The notes beneath the pieces were generated by a model, which saw only the letters and a program-made list of their open reading frames with translations, ran no database searches and had not been told where the DNA came from. DNA of 64,000 nucleotides from Bacillus sp. es.034 (GTDB lineage: Bacteria > Bacillota > Bacilli > Bacillales > Bacillaceae_B), in assembly GCF_002563655.1 (NCBI RefSeq), contig NZ_PDIY01000001.1, forward strand, positions 2,826,001 to 2,890,000, given 5' to 3'. Positions 47,419 to 56,064 of this stretch are shown piece after piece. Position 1 is the stretch's first letter; each line of letters opens with the position of its first letter. Made by a program: the position numbers and the translations under genes.

Positions 47419-47494
47419 CTCCCGCTTCCTGTGTTTTAATATTATCCGGAAGAAGGAGCGTCGTTTTGTTAATTCAGAACGTTCACTCCTTCTT
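47419..47494 (-). promoter_or_regulatory. Putative translational attenuator of the MFS gene
   Basis: Three mRNA segments compete. Segment 1, AAGAAGGAG (47494-47486), lies inside the leader codons; segment 2, CTCCTTCTTCC (47458-47448); segment 3, GGAAGCGGGAG (47429-47419), holds the ribosome binding site of the MFS gene. 1:2 pairs perfectly over nine bases; 2:3 pairs over eleven with one mismatch and one G-U. Ribosome position on the leader would decide which forms. Confidence 0.65.
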
Positions 47495-47528
47495 GAAATA
47501 GTGAAAGTGTTTTGAATGTTTTTTGCAT
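47469..47528 (-). CDS. 19-residue leader peptide of the MFS gene
   Basis: Product MQKTFKTLSLFQEGVNVLN. GGAGG lies eight bases before ATG 47528, and an extended -10 element (TGC then TACACT, 47563-47558) places the transcript start about 22 bases upstream. Codons 12-15 overlap segment 1 of the attenuator, and the stop lies ten bases before segment 2. No known leader peptide is recognised. Confidence 0.6.
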   Translation of the reverse strand: MQKTFKTLSLFQEGVNVLN

Positions 47529-47637
47529 GATATTTCCTCCTCGTGTTTTATGAATCAAGTGTAGCATAAGAAGGAGAAAAAGAAGAAGATGTTTTTATTC
47601 GACATTATCCTTTATGCGCAGAAAGGGGCGCGGCCCA

Positions 47638-48699
47638 ATGAAAGAGGTTGTTGTAGACGTATTGCAGTCCAGAGGGACCTATTATGAGATTGGTGTTCAA
47701 TTGGGACATAAACTCCGGAAGTCGCCACTCTATTCCCATCATCAAAAGAGACGTATGAAGTCATTGAGAGATTACAATGTAAAGCTGGATGAAGTCGAGG
47801 GACTACTCCGGCATTTTGCACCCGGATTATGGGATGAATTAAGTGGACTATCCTATGGTTTAGAGTGGTCATTGGAAGATACCATACATGAATATTCGGG
47901 ATTTCAACAGGAATGGAAGGAGTCCGGTTGTTCGTCTTTGGCCAAAGACGGTATATACGTGAGGAATTATGATTATCACCCGAAAACATATGAAGGCAGG
48001 CTTTTACTTGTGAAGCCTGAGGGAGGATATGCATCTATCGGATTTTCAGGAAGGGGAATCGGACGGATTGACGGGTTGAACGAAAAAGGATTGGCAGTTG
48101 GTTTTCATTTCGTGAATCGAATAAAGCCGGGAGAAGGATTCATATGCACCACAATCGCCCGCATCCTCCTGGACACATGTAAGAATACAGACGAGGCCAT
48201 CGAAGTGTTGCGCAGGCTGCCTCACCGACACAGTTTCAACTATTCATTATATGATCATAGTGGCAAGGCTGCTGTGGTAGAAGCTTCCCCAAGGGGAATA
48301 GGGGTGTATCACCATTCAACCTTAAGTTGTACCAACCATTTTCAGATGAATCATATGAAAAAGGATAACCGACATTATTTAAAGGACTCTCAAAAAAGGC
48401 TGGACCTGTTACATTCAGTACAGAAAAAGGAATTAACCATGGATGGGGCATTCAAACTGTTTAACCGGGGAGACAGCCCGGTGTTCAAGAAAGCGTATGA
48501 TGCTTGGGCAGGGACGATTCATACATGTGTCTTTCAATGTAAATCACTGAGATGCTTAATCGGCTTCGGGGAAAGTTCCGATGGATTGGTGGTGGACTTT
48601 CGGGAATGGATAAGGGGAAGAGATCTTCCCGTCCGGAAAATTTCAGGGAAGTTCGATACAAATGAGCCGTTCTTATTTATGAAAGAAGTGAAGGAATAA
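47638..48699 (+). CDS. C45-family Ntn-hydrolase (acyltransferase-like)
   Basis: 353 residues from ATG 47638, eight bases after AAAGGGGC. The probable N-terminal nucleophile after autoprocessing is Cys98 in ESGCSSLA; RNYDYHP, GRIDGLNEKGLAVGFHFV and the C-terminal GTIHTCVFQ are typical of the C45 (isopenicillin N acyltransferase-like) and choloylglycine hydrolase relatives. These cleave or transfer amide-linked acyl groups. The natural substrate in bacilli is unknown. It is divergent from the MFS gene. Confidence 0.82.
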   Translation: MKEVVVDVLQSRGTYYEIGVQLGHKLRKSPLYSHHQKRRMKSLRDYNVKLDEVEGLLRHFAPGLWDELSGLSYGLEWSLEDTIHEYSGFQQEWKESGCSSLAKDGIYVRNYDYHPKTYEGRLLLVKPEGGYASIGFSGRGIGRIDGLNEKGLAVGFHFVNRIKPGEGFICTTIARILLDTCKNTDEAIEVLRRLPHRHSFNYSLYDHSGKAAVVEASPRGIGVYHHSTLSCTNHFQMNHMKKDNRHYLKDSQKRLDLLHSVQKKELTMDGAFKLFNRGDSPVFKKAYDAWAGTIHTCVFQCKSLRCLIGFGESSDGLVVDFREWIRGRDLPVRKISGKFDTNEPFLFMKEVKE

Positions 48700-48705
48700 G
48701 GGGAG

Positions 48706-48761
48706 GAACCGAGCAAATCAAGGGATTAACGGCTTATCATTGTGGAGGACTTCCTCGGTTC
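48706..48761 (+). terminator. Weak terminator-like hairpin after the C45 gene
   Basis: GAACCGAG (48706-48713) pairs with CTCGGTTC (48754-48761) across a 40-base loop; the T-run is poor (TTATT). Confidence 0.3.
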
Positions 48762-48880
48762 TTATTAATAAAATGTGCATATTCATAAAAATGTATGTAT
48801 GATTTGTAACATTCTTAGAAATGTAGTGACTTGTCAGGTGGTGCGGGTTTATGTTTATGATGTGATATTCACGAACAGGA

Positions 48881-49996
48881 TCATTTCATCTTCTCGTCCT
48901 TTCCTTTCTCTATATATACATAACGATCTTTCCAAGTGGTCCTTTTCCTGAAAAAGGTATTCAAAAATGAATGAAGAAAGGTCGCTAGGAAAAACAGGAT
49001 ATGAACCGGAAATAATAATGTCTCGAACACGCTGAAATTACCGATCCTTCTTATTAAGAAATAGAAATAACCCCCTAATAGGAAGTATTGGATTATGAAT
49101 AAATAGGGATGTTCCCAAATCATTTCCGGTGAGTGAATGACCAGCGTAATAAGCGAAGCCATCCACAAAGAAGAAAGCCCCAAGAGTAGGATGTTTGTCG
49201 ACTTAGCTCCTGAAGCGAAGCTCTTTGACCACCCGTGGAATAAATCTCCTATTCCTTCCCCATACATCCTCATGGAAATGGCATTCCTGCCACTTACCGC
49301 TTCTACCGATTCCCCGCATTTCTTCGCCCATTGACTCAAGGCAAAATGTTCCACCATTTCCCCTTTAATGGCTTCATGTCCTCCGACTCGCTTATAAACG
49401 GCCCTCGAACATAAGAAAAATTGCCCAAAACCGCCTGAAGGCGTGCACAACCATGAAAAGAGATGGGTGATACTGGTTGAAGCAAACACCATTAAATGAA
49501 ACAGCATAGAGAATGTTTCATAAAAGGATTCCATTATATGAAACGGATGAATGGTCAATACTCCTTGACATTGTTGCATTTTATACGTTTCGCATATCTT
49601 TAACAGACCTGCTTGTTCGAACCAGGTATCACTATCCACAAACAATAGGAATTCTCCTGTAGACTCTTTCGCTCCATTCCAGCATGCCCATGATTTCCCG
49701 TTCCATCCATTTGGCAGAGGGGGTGCATCAATTACAATTGCACCCTCGTTTAAGGCTATAGCCTTCGTTTGATCTGTTGATCCATCATTTACAACAATGA
49801 CTTCCAATGGCTGTATGAACTGCATCCGAATACTGGATAAAAGCCTCCCAATTGTCTTTTCTTCATTTCTTGCAGGAATGATGATGGAACATTTCTTGAC
49901 CAGATAACTATTCCGTACATGAACGGAATTCTTCACGGTCGGAATTCTCGTAAAAAGGAAAATGGTGAGGCCCAATGCGATAATCCAGAAATACAT
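48881..49996 (-). CDS. Family 2 glycosyltransferase (CrtQ-like)
   Basis: 371 residues, ATG 49996 with GAAGGTGAAAA upstream. A first membrane helix (2-17), then a GT-A domain with SIIIPARNEEKTIGRLL, VVNDGSTDQT, the DxD-type FVDSDTWF and the catalytic QWAKKCG region, and three further C-terminal helices. Layout and length match the CrtQ glycosyltransferase of staphyloxanthin synthesis, which glucosylates a C30 carotenoid acid. No other crt gene is in the window, so it may act on another lipid or belong to a dispersed pathway. Confidence 0.78.
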   Translation of the reverse strand: MYFWIIALGLTIFLFTRIPTVKNSVHVRNSYLVKKCSIIIPARNEEKTIGRLLSSIRMQFIQPLEVIVVNDGSTDQTKAIALNEGAIVIDAPPLPNGWNGKSWACWNGAKESTGEFLLFVDSDTWFEQAGLLKICETYKMQQCQGVLTIHPFHIMESFYETFSMLFHLMVFASTSITHLFSWLCTPSGGFGQFFLCSRAVYKRVGGHEAIKGEMVEHFALSQWAKKCGESVEAVSGRNAISMRMYGEGIGDLFHGWSKSFASGAKSTNILLLGLSSLWMASLITLVIHSPEMIWEHPYLFIIQYFLLGGYFYFLIRRIGNFSVFETLLFPVHILFFLATFLHSFLNTFFRKRTTWKDRYVYIEKGKDEKMK

Positions 49997-50118
49997 CTGT
50001 TTTCACCTTCTTTGACAAAATTCTGCTGTATCGCCATTCTAACCATAATATTTACCCGTGATACGCCAAGGCAAAAAATCCATCGCCAACTATTATGAAA
50101 AATATCGGTTCTAAAATC

Positions 50119-50163
50119 AAAAAAACTCCTTTCTAGCCATTAGTTTGGCGAAAGAAGTTTTTT
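50119..50163. terminator. Bidirectional terminator between crtQ-like gene and msrA
   Basis: AAAAAACT, CTTTC and GCC pair with GGC, GAAAG and AGTTTTTT with small mismatches. It mainly serves msrA on the minus strand. Confidence 0.7.
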
Positions 50164-50170
50164 CATGCCA

Positions 50171-50701
50171 CTATTTGTTTTTCCAATGTCCATCTATGAA
50201 TTCATCGCGCCCAGACTTTGCTCGATCTTGTTTGTATTCCTCCGGATTCGTTTTGTAGAATTTTTGATGATAGTCTTCTGCCGGATAAAAAGTTGAGGCA
50301 GGAAGGATTTTGGTGACGATCGGCTTTTTGAATCGCCCGCTTTCTTCTATCGTGTTTTTTGACTCCTCAGCCAATTGTTTCTGGTGTTCATTGTGATAGA
50401 AGATAGCTGTTCGATACTGTTCACCGCGATCGTGGAATTGACCACCGTCATCAGTCGGGTCGATCTGGGGCCAGTATAACTCCAATAGCCTTTCATAAGG
50501 AAACAGAGCGGGATCATATGTGATCTGGATCACTTCATAATGTCCGCTGCCACCGGCTTTAATATCCTCATATGAAGGATTTTCAAGGTGACCTCCAGAA
50601 TATCCCGATACGACATCAATAATCCCTGGCAGCTCATCGAACGGCTTTACCATGCACCAAAAACACCCGCCTGCAAAGGTAGCGACTTCTCTATCATTCA
50701 T
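50171..50701 (-). CDS. msrA: Peptide methionine-S-sulfoxide reductase MsrA
   Basis: 176 residues with GGAGG eight bases before ATG 50701. The active site is [16 protein letters not shown] with the nucleophilic Cys in CFWC, followed by [18 protein letters not shown] and the Tyr/Asp cluster [29 protein letters not shown]. It repairs oxidised methionine in proteins with thioredoxin. No msrB is fused or adjacent. Confidence 0.95.
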   Translation of the reverse strand: MNDREVATFAGGCFWCMVKPFDELPGIIDVVSGYSGGHLENPSYEDIKAGGSGHYEVIQITYDPALFPYERLLELYWPQIDPTDDGGQFHDRGEQYRTAIFYHNEHQKQLAEESKNTIEESGRFKKPIVTKILPASTFYPAEDYHQKFYKTNPEEYKQDRAKSGRDEFIDGHWKNK

Positions 50702-50929
50702 TTAGCAAACCTCCTATACCATATGTACTTCTCTAAAGCAGTAAAGCGATAGCTTGAACAGATTCTACCACGAAAGCTAAAAAGGAACAATCAAAATAGC
50801 TTGTTCAGCTGTACCGACTTTACGTTTAATCTTTTTCTACAATTTTCAACAAATTCATTAAAATTCATTTCCTAACCAATGGAATTTGTGTATAATTCTT
50901 TTGAACGGAACAATTTCATACGTTACGAA

Positions 50930-51101
50930 ATCAGGTGAAGTGTAAGATGTGATTCTTCTTAGCTTCTTAATAGGGAAGTTGGTGTAATTCCAACGCGGTC
51001 CCGCCACTGTAAATGGTAGTGAGCTGAAATTTTACCACTGTGCAAACGAGTACGGGAAGGTATCAGCATACTATGACCATGAGCCAGGAGACCTGCCTGA
51101 T
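50930..51101 (+). promoter_or_regulatory. Cobalamin riboswitch
   Basis: Closing stem P1 ATCAGG (50930-50935) with CCTGAT (51096-51101). Core elements are TAATAGGGAAG, GGTGTAATTCC, GCGGTCCCGCCACTGTAAATGG, and the B12 box GCCAGGAGACCTGCC (51083-51097). A sigma-A -10 TATAAT lies at 50891-50896. Adenosylcobalamin binding should favour the terminator at 51184-51214 and so repress the btu/cob operon. Confidence 0.97.
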
Positions 51102-51133
51102 TTTAAACGCACCAATTCTACGCGGATAGAAAG

Positions 51134-51214
51134 GTGTAATATGCATGGTTCACTGAATATAAACCTATATATGCATCTTACACAACATCTCTAGTCCACT
51201 GGAGATGTTTTTTT
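51134..51214 (+). terminator. Expression platform and terminator of the cobalamin riboswitch
   Basis: A hairpin GTGTAAtATGCAT / ATGCATcTTACAC (51134-51184) is followed by AACATCTC / GAGATGTT (51184-51191 with 51202-51209) and six more Ts, 39 bases before btuF. Confidence 0.85.
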
Positions 51215-51253
51215 GTCTGTCAAAAAAATGTTAATCAACAGGGGGAATAAGAA

Positions 51254-52219
51254 ATGAAACACACAGTAAAAGCCTTACTTGCATTGTTAGTAGTCATCGG
51301 ATTCCTGACAGCATGCGGAACGAATGACGGGGAACAAACGAAGAAAAAGGAAACAGCAGAAGTAAACCAAAATGAATCCGGGTATCCTTTATCATTGACT
51401 GACGCGCTTGATAATAAAGTCACCTTGGAAGAACAACCTAAACATATCGTTTCGTTAATTCCCAGTAATACGGAGATTTTATTCGAGCTTGGGCTCAATA
51501 AGGAAATAGTCGGGGTGTCAGACTTTGATAACTTCCCGAAAGAAGCTGCCGATAAAGAGAAGATCGGTGGAATGGAGTTTAACGTAGAGAAAATCGTCAG
51601 CTTAGAGCCGGACCTGGTCCTGGCACATGAATCCACAGCAAAGTCAGCAGAAGAAGGGTTGAATCAACTGAAAGATGCAGGGGTGAACGTATTCATCGTT
51701 CAAGACGCTAAAAGCTTTGAAGAAGTATACGGTACAATTCAGGATATCGGGACACTTGTCGGTAAGAAAGATGAAGCGGATTCCGTTGTTTCTGAAATGA
51801 AATCGGATTTGAATTCCATTCAGGAAAAAGCAAGTGAAGTAACGGAAAAGAAAAGGGTTTATGTAGAAGTCTCACCTTCACCTGATATTTATTCTACAGG
51901 GAAGAATACATTCATCGATCAAATGCTTTCAATGGTCAATGCTGAAAATGTCATGAGCGAGCAGGAAGGCTGGGTACAGGTGAACCAGGAAGCAGTCATC
52001 TCGTCTAACCCTGACGTGATCATCACTACATATGGTTATTACAGTGAAGATCCGAAAGAACAGATATTAGGAAGAAAAGGATGGGAAGATGTGACGGCAG
52101 TAAAGAATGGGGATGTTCACGATGTCCATTCTGATTTAGTCACACGGACAGGTCCAAGATTGGTTGAAGGAGTAGAGGAAATTGCAAAGTCGATCTATCC
52201 AGAGGTATTTGCAGAATAA
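51254..52219 (+). CDS. btuF: Cobalamin-binding lipoprotein BtuF
   Basis: 321 residues with GGGGGAATAAGAA upstream of ATG 51254. Lipobox LTAC (Cys21) and a charged spacer precede a type III periplasmic-binding fold: HIVSLIPSNTEILFELG, EKIVSLEPDLVLAHES and the C-terminal ILGRKGWEDVTAVKNGDV. It captures corrinoids at the cell surface for BtuC2D2. First gene after the cobalamin riboswitch, which fixes the substrate as B12 rather than siderophore. Confidence 0.92.
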   Translation: MKHTVKALLALLVVIGFLTACGTNDGEQTKKKETAEVNQNESGYPLSLTDALDNKVTLEEQPKHIVSLIPSNTEILFELGLNKEIVGVSDFDNFPKEAADKEKIGGMEFNVEKIVSLEPDLVLAHESTAKSAEEGLNQLKDAGVNVFIVQDAKSFEEVYGTIQDIGTLVGKKDEADSVVSEMKSDLNSIQEKASEVTEKKRVYVEVSPSPDIYSTGKNTFIDQMLSMVNAENVMSEQEGWVQVNQEAVISSNPDVIITTYGYYSEDPKEQILGRKGWEDVTAVKNGDVHDVHSDLVTRTGPRLVEGVEEIAKSIYPEVFAE

Positions 52220-53240
52220 GATAGGGATCACATACGGGTTGGCAGGGCTATTTATACTAACAGCGGTGCTTGCAGGTGTTTCGATCGGTACGATATCGAT
52301 TCCACCGATGGATATCCTATACATCCTCGGTTATAAGTGGTTCGGTTTTCAAATGCCTGATACGGTTAATCCCATGTTTGTGAACATCGTCTATACGATC
52401 CGGCTTCCAAGAGTATTGTTAGCTCTATTGGTCGGAAGCTCATTAGCCATTGCAGGGGCTTCTTTCCAAGGGCTGTTACGCAATCCTCTGGCTGATCCCT
52501 ATACATTGGGAGTGTCCTCAGGTGCATCGGTCGGGGCGGTCATCACCTTATTTTTCCATTGGAGCATCCCTTTCATCGGGAAGTTTACGCTCCCCTTTTT
52601 CAGTATTGTTTGTTCGATCATCACCGTATTTCTCGTATTATGGTTCGCACAAAAGGTTGAAAGGACCATGAAGGTCGAAACCATTATATTGACAGGAATC
52701 ATCTTCAGCTCGTTTCTGGGCTCGGTGATTTCCTTGATGATCGCACTCACAGGTGAGGAACTCAGGCAGATCATCGGCTGGCTTCTTGGAAGTGTATCCA
52801 TGAGAGGGTGGGATTACATTGCGATCATCTTACCTTTCTTCCTTATTGGGGTAGTGCTGCTCATACTTAACAGCAAGGAATTGAACGGCATGAGCTTCGG
52901 AGAGGAACAGGCCCGTCATATCGGTATCTCGGTTCAAAAAAGGAAGCTGATCATTTTGATTGCCGGAAGCATCCTGACGGGGGCAGCGGTAGCCGTGTCC
53001 GGAACGATCGGATTTGTCGGCCTTGTGGTCCCTCATTTTCTGCGAAGAATGATTGGACATGATCACAAGCACCTTCTTCCCCTATCAATCCTTGTAGGTG
53101 GAGGATTTCTCGTTCTCGCAGACCTGCTTTCCAGAACGATTATCGCTCCGACCGAACTTCCGATTGGAGTGATCACCGCCTTGATCGGCGCACCGATGTT
53201 TGCATATATTCTTTTAAAGAAAAGGGGTCTTTCAACATGA
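52182..53240 (+). CDS. btuC: Cobalamin ABC transporter permease BtuC (FecCD family)
   Basis: 352 residues from TTG 52182, nine bases after AAGGAG; it overlaps btuF by 38 bases. Ten membrane helices with the typical IRLPRVLLALLVGSSLAIAGASFQGLLRNPLADPYTLGVSSGA and GFVGLVVPHFLRRMIG (the latter contacts the ATPase). It forms the dimeric channel for corrinoid import. Confidence 0.93.
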   Translation: MQSRSIQRYLQNKIGITYGLAGLFILTAVLAGVSIGTISIPPMDILYILGYKWFGFQMPDTVNPMFVNIVYTIRLPRVLLALLVGSSLAIAGASFQGLLRNPLADPYTLGVSSGASVGAVITLFFHWSIPFIGKFTLPFFSIVCSIITVFLVLWFAQKVERTMKVETIILTGIIFSSFLGSVISLMIALTGEELRQIIGWLLGSVSMRGWDYIAIILPFFLIGVVLLILNSKELNGMSFGEEQARHIGISVQKRKLIILIAGSILTGAAVAVSGTIGFVGLVVPHFLRRMIGHDHKHLLPLSILVGGGFLVLADLLSRTIIAPTELPIGVITALIGAPMFAYILLKKRGLST

Positions 53241-54688
53241 TCGATGTAAACGGGGTGTCAGTGGGATACGGCGATCAAAAAATCGTGGAAGACATGAATT
53301 TTCATATTGACAAGGGAGAGTTCTTTGGAATACTTGGCCCAAATGGAAGTGGTAAAACGACGTTACTGAAAGCCATGACGGGTCTACTTCCTTTAATGGA
53401 TGGAGTCATTACATTGAAGGGAAAGCCACTTCATCAGTTTTCTTCAAGAGAACTGGCTACCCATGTCGCGGTATTACCTCAGATATCGACTGAAGCATTT
53501 TCATATCAAGTGAGGGAGACGGTGCTGCTTGGAAGATATGCTCACCAGAAAGGTTTCTTTAAGGGTACGACCGACCGGGACAAAGAGATGGTGGATAAAG
53601 TGATGGAGCAGACGGGGATTTCTGCGTTTCAGAACCGATACCTTCATGAATTGTCAGGTGGTGAGCGACAACGGGTGTTCCTGGCACAGGCTCTAGCCCA
53701 GGAACCGCACATCCTCCTCCTGGATGAGCCCACTAATCATCTCGATCTTTCCTACCAGAAGTCATTATTGGATTTGATTAAAAGTCAAACTGATCAGGGG
53801 ACATTAACGGTCGTCGCTATTTTTCACGATTTGAATTTGGCGAGCCTGTATTGTGATCGTTTACTCCTACTGGACCAGGGCACAATGAAACTTCTCCATC
53901 ATCCGGAAGAAGTGTTGAAAGAAGAACATATTGAAGAAGTATATCAAACAAAGGTTCAGAAACAGGCTCATCCATTGGTGGCCAAACCCCAGATGGTGAT
54001 TGTACCAGAAGGATCCCAGACTGAAAATCTGGTTTTAGATGAAAGATATATGACATTGACTGAAGAATGCATCCTTTATTCTGCACCATTCCCATTGAAG
54101 TGTATGTCTTCAGGTATTATCGGAGCGGGAATTGGTTGGTACTCTCACTTCATGAACCGTCGGGTACCCGTTGATTATGACTGCAGGGATTACAAACAAG
54201 ATATGAAGGAGTTTCTCATTACGAAAGAACTGGATCCGTCTTTATCTGTCGGTATGATGACGGCTCTGGATTTGTCTAACATGATATGCGAGCGTTTTGA
54301 GATGAAGGGGAAATCGGTTTTCGTCGTCGTGACCGCCGGAGTTGGAAATGCCATGGATGTATCAACGAGCTTTCAATATGATATTGATTCTAAACCGGGT
54401 ACGATCAATACCTGGGTTTTCATTAATGGGAATTTATCTGATGAGGCCTATATCGAAGCCCTCGTCACTTCCACGGAGGCAAAGGTGAAAGCACTGAATG
54501 ATATGGAAGTAAGGGACAAAAGAAACGGAAACTTTGCAACCGGAACGCCTACAGACAGCATTCTGATTGCTTCCAGTCAAAAAGGGGAGCTCGAACCATT
54601 TGCAGGACCGATCACTCCGATAGGTAAGTTAATCGGTAAAGGAGTCTATGAAGTAACAAAAAAAGCCATCCAACGTTATTTGGGTTAA
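53237..54688 (+). CDS. btuD: BtuD ATPase fused to a CbiZ adenosylcobinamide amidohydrolase domain
   Basis: 483 residues, overlapping btuC by four bases (ATGA). Residues 1-250 are an ABC ATPase: Walker A GPNGSGKTT, signature LSGGERQRV, Walker [12 protein letters not shown]. Residues about 265-483 match CbiZ: SSGIIGAGIGWYSHFMNRRVP, VDYDCRDYKQDM, GMMTALDL, VVTAGVGNAMDVS, NTWVFINGNL. CbiZ cleaves the aminopropanol side chain of adenosyl-pseudocobalamin/cobinamide to adenosylcobyric acid, allowing the nucleotide loop to be remodelled. The fusion couples corrinoid import energy to salvage. Confidence 0.9.
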   Translation: MIDVNGVSVGYGDQKIVEDMNFHIDKGEFFGILGPNGSGKTTLLKAMTGLLPLMDGVITLKGKPLHQFSSRELATHVAVLPQISTEAFSYQVRETVLLGRYAHQKGFFKGTTDRDKEMVDKVMEQTGISAFQNRYLHELSGGERQRVFLAQALAQEPHILLLDEPTNHLDLSYQKSLLDLIKSQTDQGTLTVVAIFHDLNLASLYCDRLLLLDQGTMKLLHHPEEVLKEEHIEEVYQTKVQKQAHPLVAKPQMVIVPEGSQTENLVLDERYMTLTEECILYSAPFPLKCMSSGIIGAGIGWYSHFMNRRVPVDYDCRDYKQDMKEFLITKELDPSLSVGMMTALDLSNMICERFEMKGKSVFVVVTAGVGNAMDVSTSFQYDIDSKPGTINTWVFINGNLSDEAYIEALVTSTEAKVKALNDMEVRDKRNGNFATGTPTDSILIASSQKGELEPFAGPITPIGKLIGKGVYEVTKKAIQRYLG

Positions 54689-54724
54689 AAAGAGGACTTT
54701 CATAGTAAGGAGGCACAATTTCGC

Positions 54725-55279
54725 ATGGGAAGACTTTTTTTCATTACCGGAGGGGTGAGATGCGGGAAAAGTTCCTTTGCAGAAAGGCTTGCATCGGAAC
54801 TAAGAACATCGAATGAGATTTTGATCTATCTTGCGTGTGGAGTGAGTACGGACCGGGAAATGGAAAACAGGATTTTAAAACACCGACTGGATCGCCGATC
54901 TTCTAATGAAAAGTGGACGACCATTGAAAGGCCACTGGCTATCGGGGATATCATCGATACTATACCGTCTAATGCCATTGTTCTATTAGATTGTCTCACG
55001 ACTCTGCTGACTAACGAATTGTTCAATGGGGATATGGAGGGCGGAAGCTATGTAGAGGATCGTATCTATGAATCTGTTATTCAGTTGGCAGATAAAGTAA
55101 AAGCGTTACTTGTTGTAAGTAATGAATTATTTCATGACATTCCACCGATCTCAGACGAAATACTCCAATATCAAAGGATACTGGGACGATTACATGGAAG
55201 ATTGGTGGAGGAGTCGTTTGTAGCAATCGATATGACGGTTGGAATTCCAGAATTGAAGAAAGGGATTCCAATAAAATGA
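54725..55279 (+). CDS. cobU: Adenosylcobinamide kinase/guanylyltransferase CobU
   Basis: 184 residues with AAGGAGG upstream of ATG 54725. P-loop GGVRCGKSSFAERL (Cys where most have Ser), the guanylylation His region KHRLDRRSSNEKWTTIE, and the Walker B-like VLLDCLTTLLTNEL. The last third departs from classical CobU. It phosphorylates and guanylylates adenosylcobinamide. It overlaps cobS by four bases. Confidence 0.85.
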   Translation: MGRLFFITGGVRCGKSSFAERLASELRTSNEILIYLACGVSTDREMENRILKHRLDRRSSNEKWTTIERPLAIGDIIDTIPSNAIVLLDCLTTLLTNELFNGDMEGGSYVEDRIYESVIQLADKVKALLVVSNELFHDIPPISDEILQYQRILGRLHGRLVEESFVAIDMTVGIPELKKGIPIK

Positions 55280-56064
55280 GATTATTAAAGAGTTTACTCC
55301 TTAATATACAGTTTTATACAGTAATTCCAGTGCGAAAAGAACTCTCACTTGGAAAAGGTGAAATGAGATGGATGGTCCGCACATTTCCTTTATTGGGTTT
55401 ATTGATCGGAATGATTCTTTCAAGTGGCTATGTGTTACTAGCATCTTTTACACCCATGAGCTCATTGGCATTATCATTTTATATTTGGGTGATGCCCGTC
55501 CTCCTTACCGGCGGAATTCATTTGGACGGTTATATGGATGCAAGCGACGCCTACTTTTCCTACCGGGATCTAAAGAAGCGCTTAGAGATCATGAAAGATC
55601 CCCGAATCGGTGCATTTGGTGCCCTTTCTCTTGTGGTATTGCTCTCCTCCCGCTTTTTATTCATATATGAATCCGTCCACTACTCTGATACTGTTACGAT
55701 TTGTTTGATTCTGCTGATGATTCCCATTTTCAGCCGTATCGTCATGGGAGTGATTCTCATTCTTATCCCAGCGGCCCATAAATCCGGTATGGGGTATAGC
55801 TTCAGTAAAGATACGAAATGGAACGATATTTTGTGGATGCTGGTCTCTTTGATAGGGATCATAGTGGCAGGCGTCTTTCTGAATAGTTTTTTTCTTTATG
55901 CTGCCTTCACGATTGTAACGATCGGATTTTGCCTGTTTGTTTACTCGAAGAGCATAAAGTGGTTTGGAGGTATGACTGGTGACACAATCGGAGCAAGTGT
56001 AGAAGGGGTGGAGTCGATTTTATGGATGACTATATGGCTATTGCTTTTATTCGACATGGTTTAA
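55276..56064 (+). CDS. cobS: Adenosylcobinamide-GDP ribazoletransferase CobS
   Basis: 262 residues, six to seven membrane helices. Motifs GGIHLDGYMDASDAYFSYRDLKKRLEIMKDPRIGAFG carry the Asp residues for metal and diphosphate binding. It joins adenosylcobinamide-GDP with alpha-ribazole (phosphate) at the membrane. It overlaps cobU by 4 and cobC by 43 bases, showing tight coupling. Confidence 0.93.
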   Translation: MRLLKSLLLNIQFYTVIPVRKELSLGKGEMRWMVRTFPLLGLLIGMILSSGYVLLASFTPMSSLALSFYIWVMPVLLTGGIHLDGYMDASDAYFSYRDLKKRLEIMKDPRIGAFGALSLVVLLSSRFLFIYESVHYSDTVTICLILLMIPIFSRIVMGVILILIPAAHKSGMGYSFSKDTKWNDILWMLVSLIGIIVAGVFLNSFFLYAAFTIVTIGFCLFVYSKSIKWFGGMTGDTIGASVEGVESILWMTIWLLLLFDMV

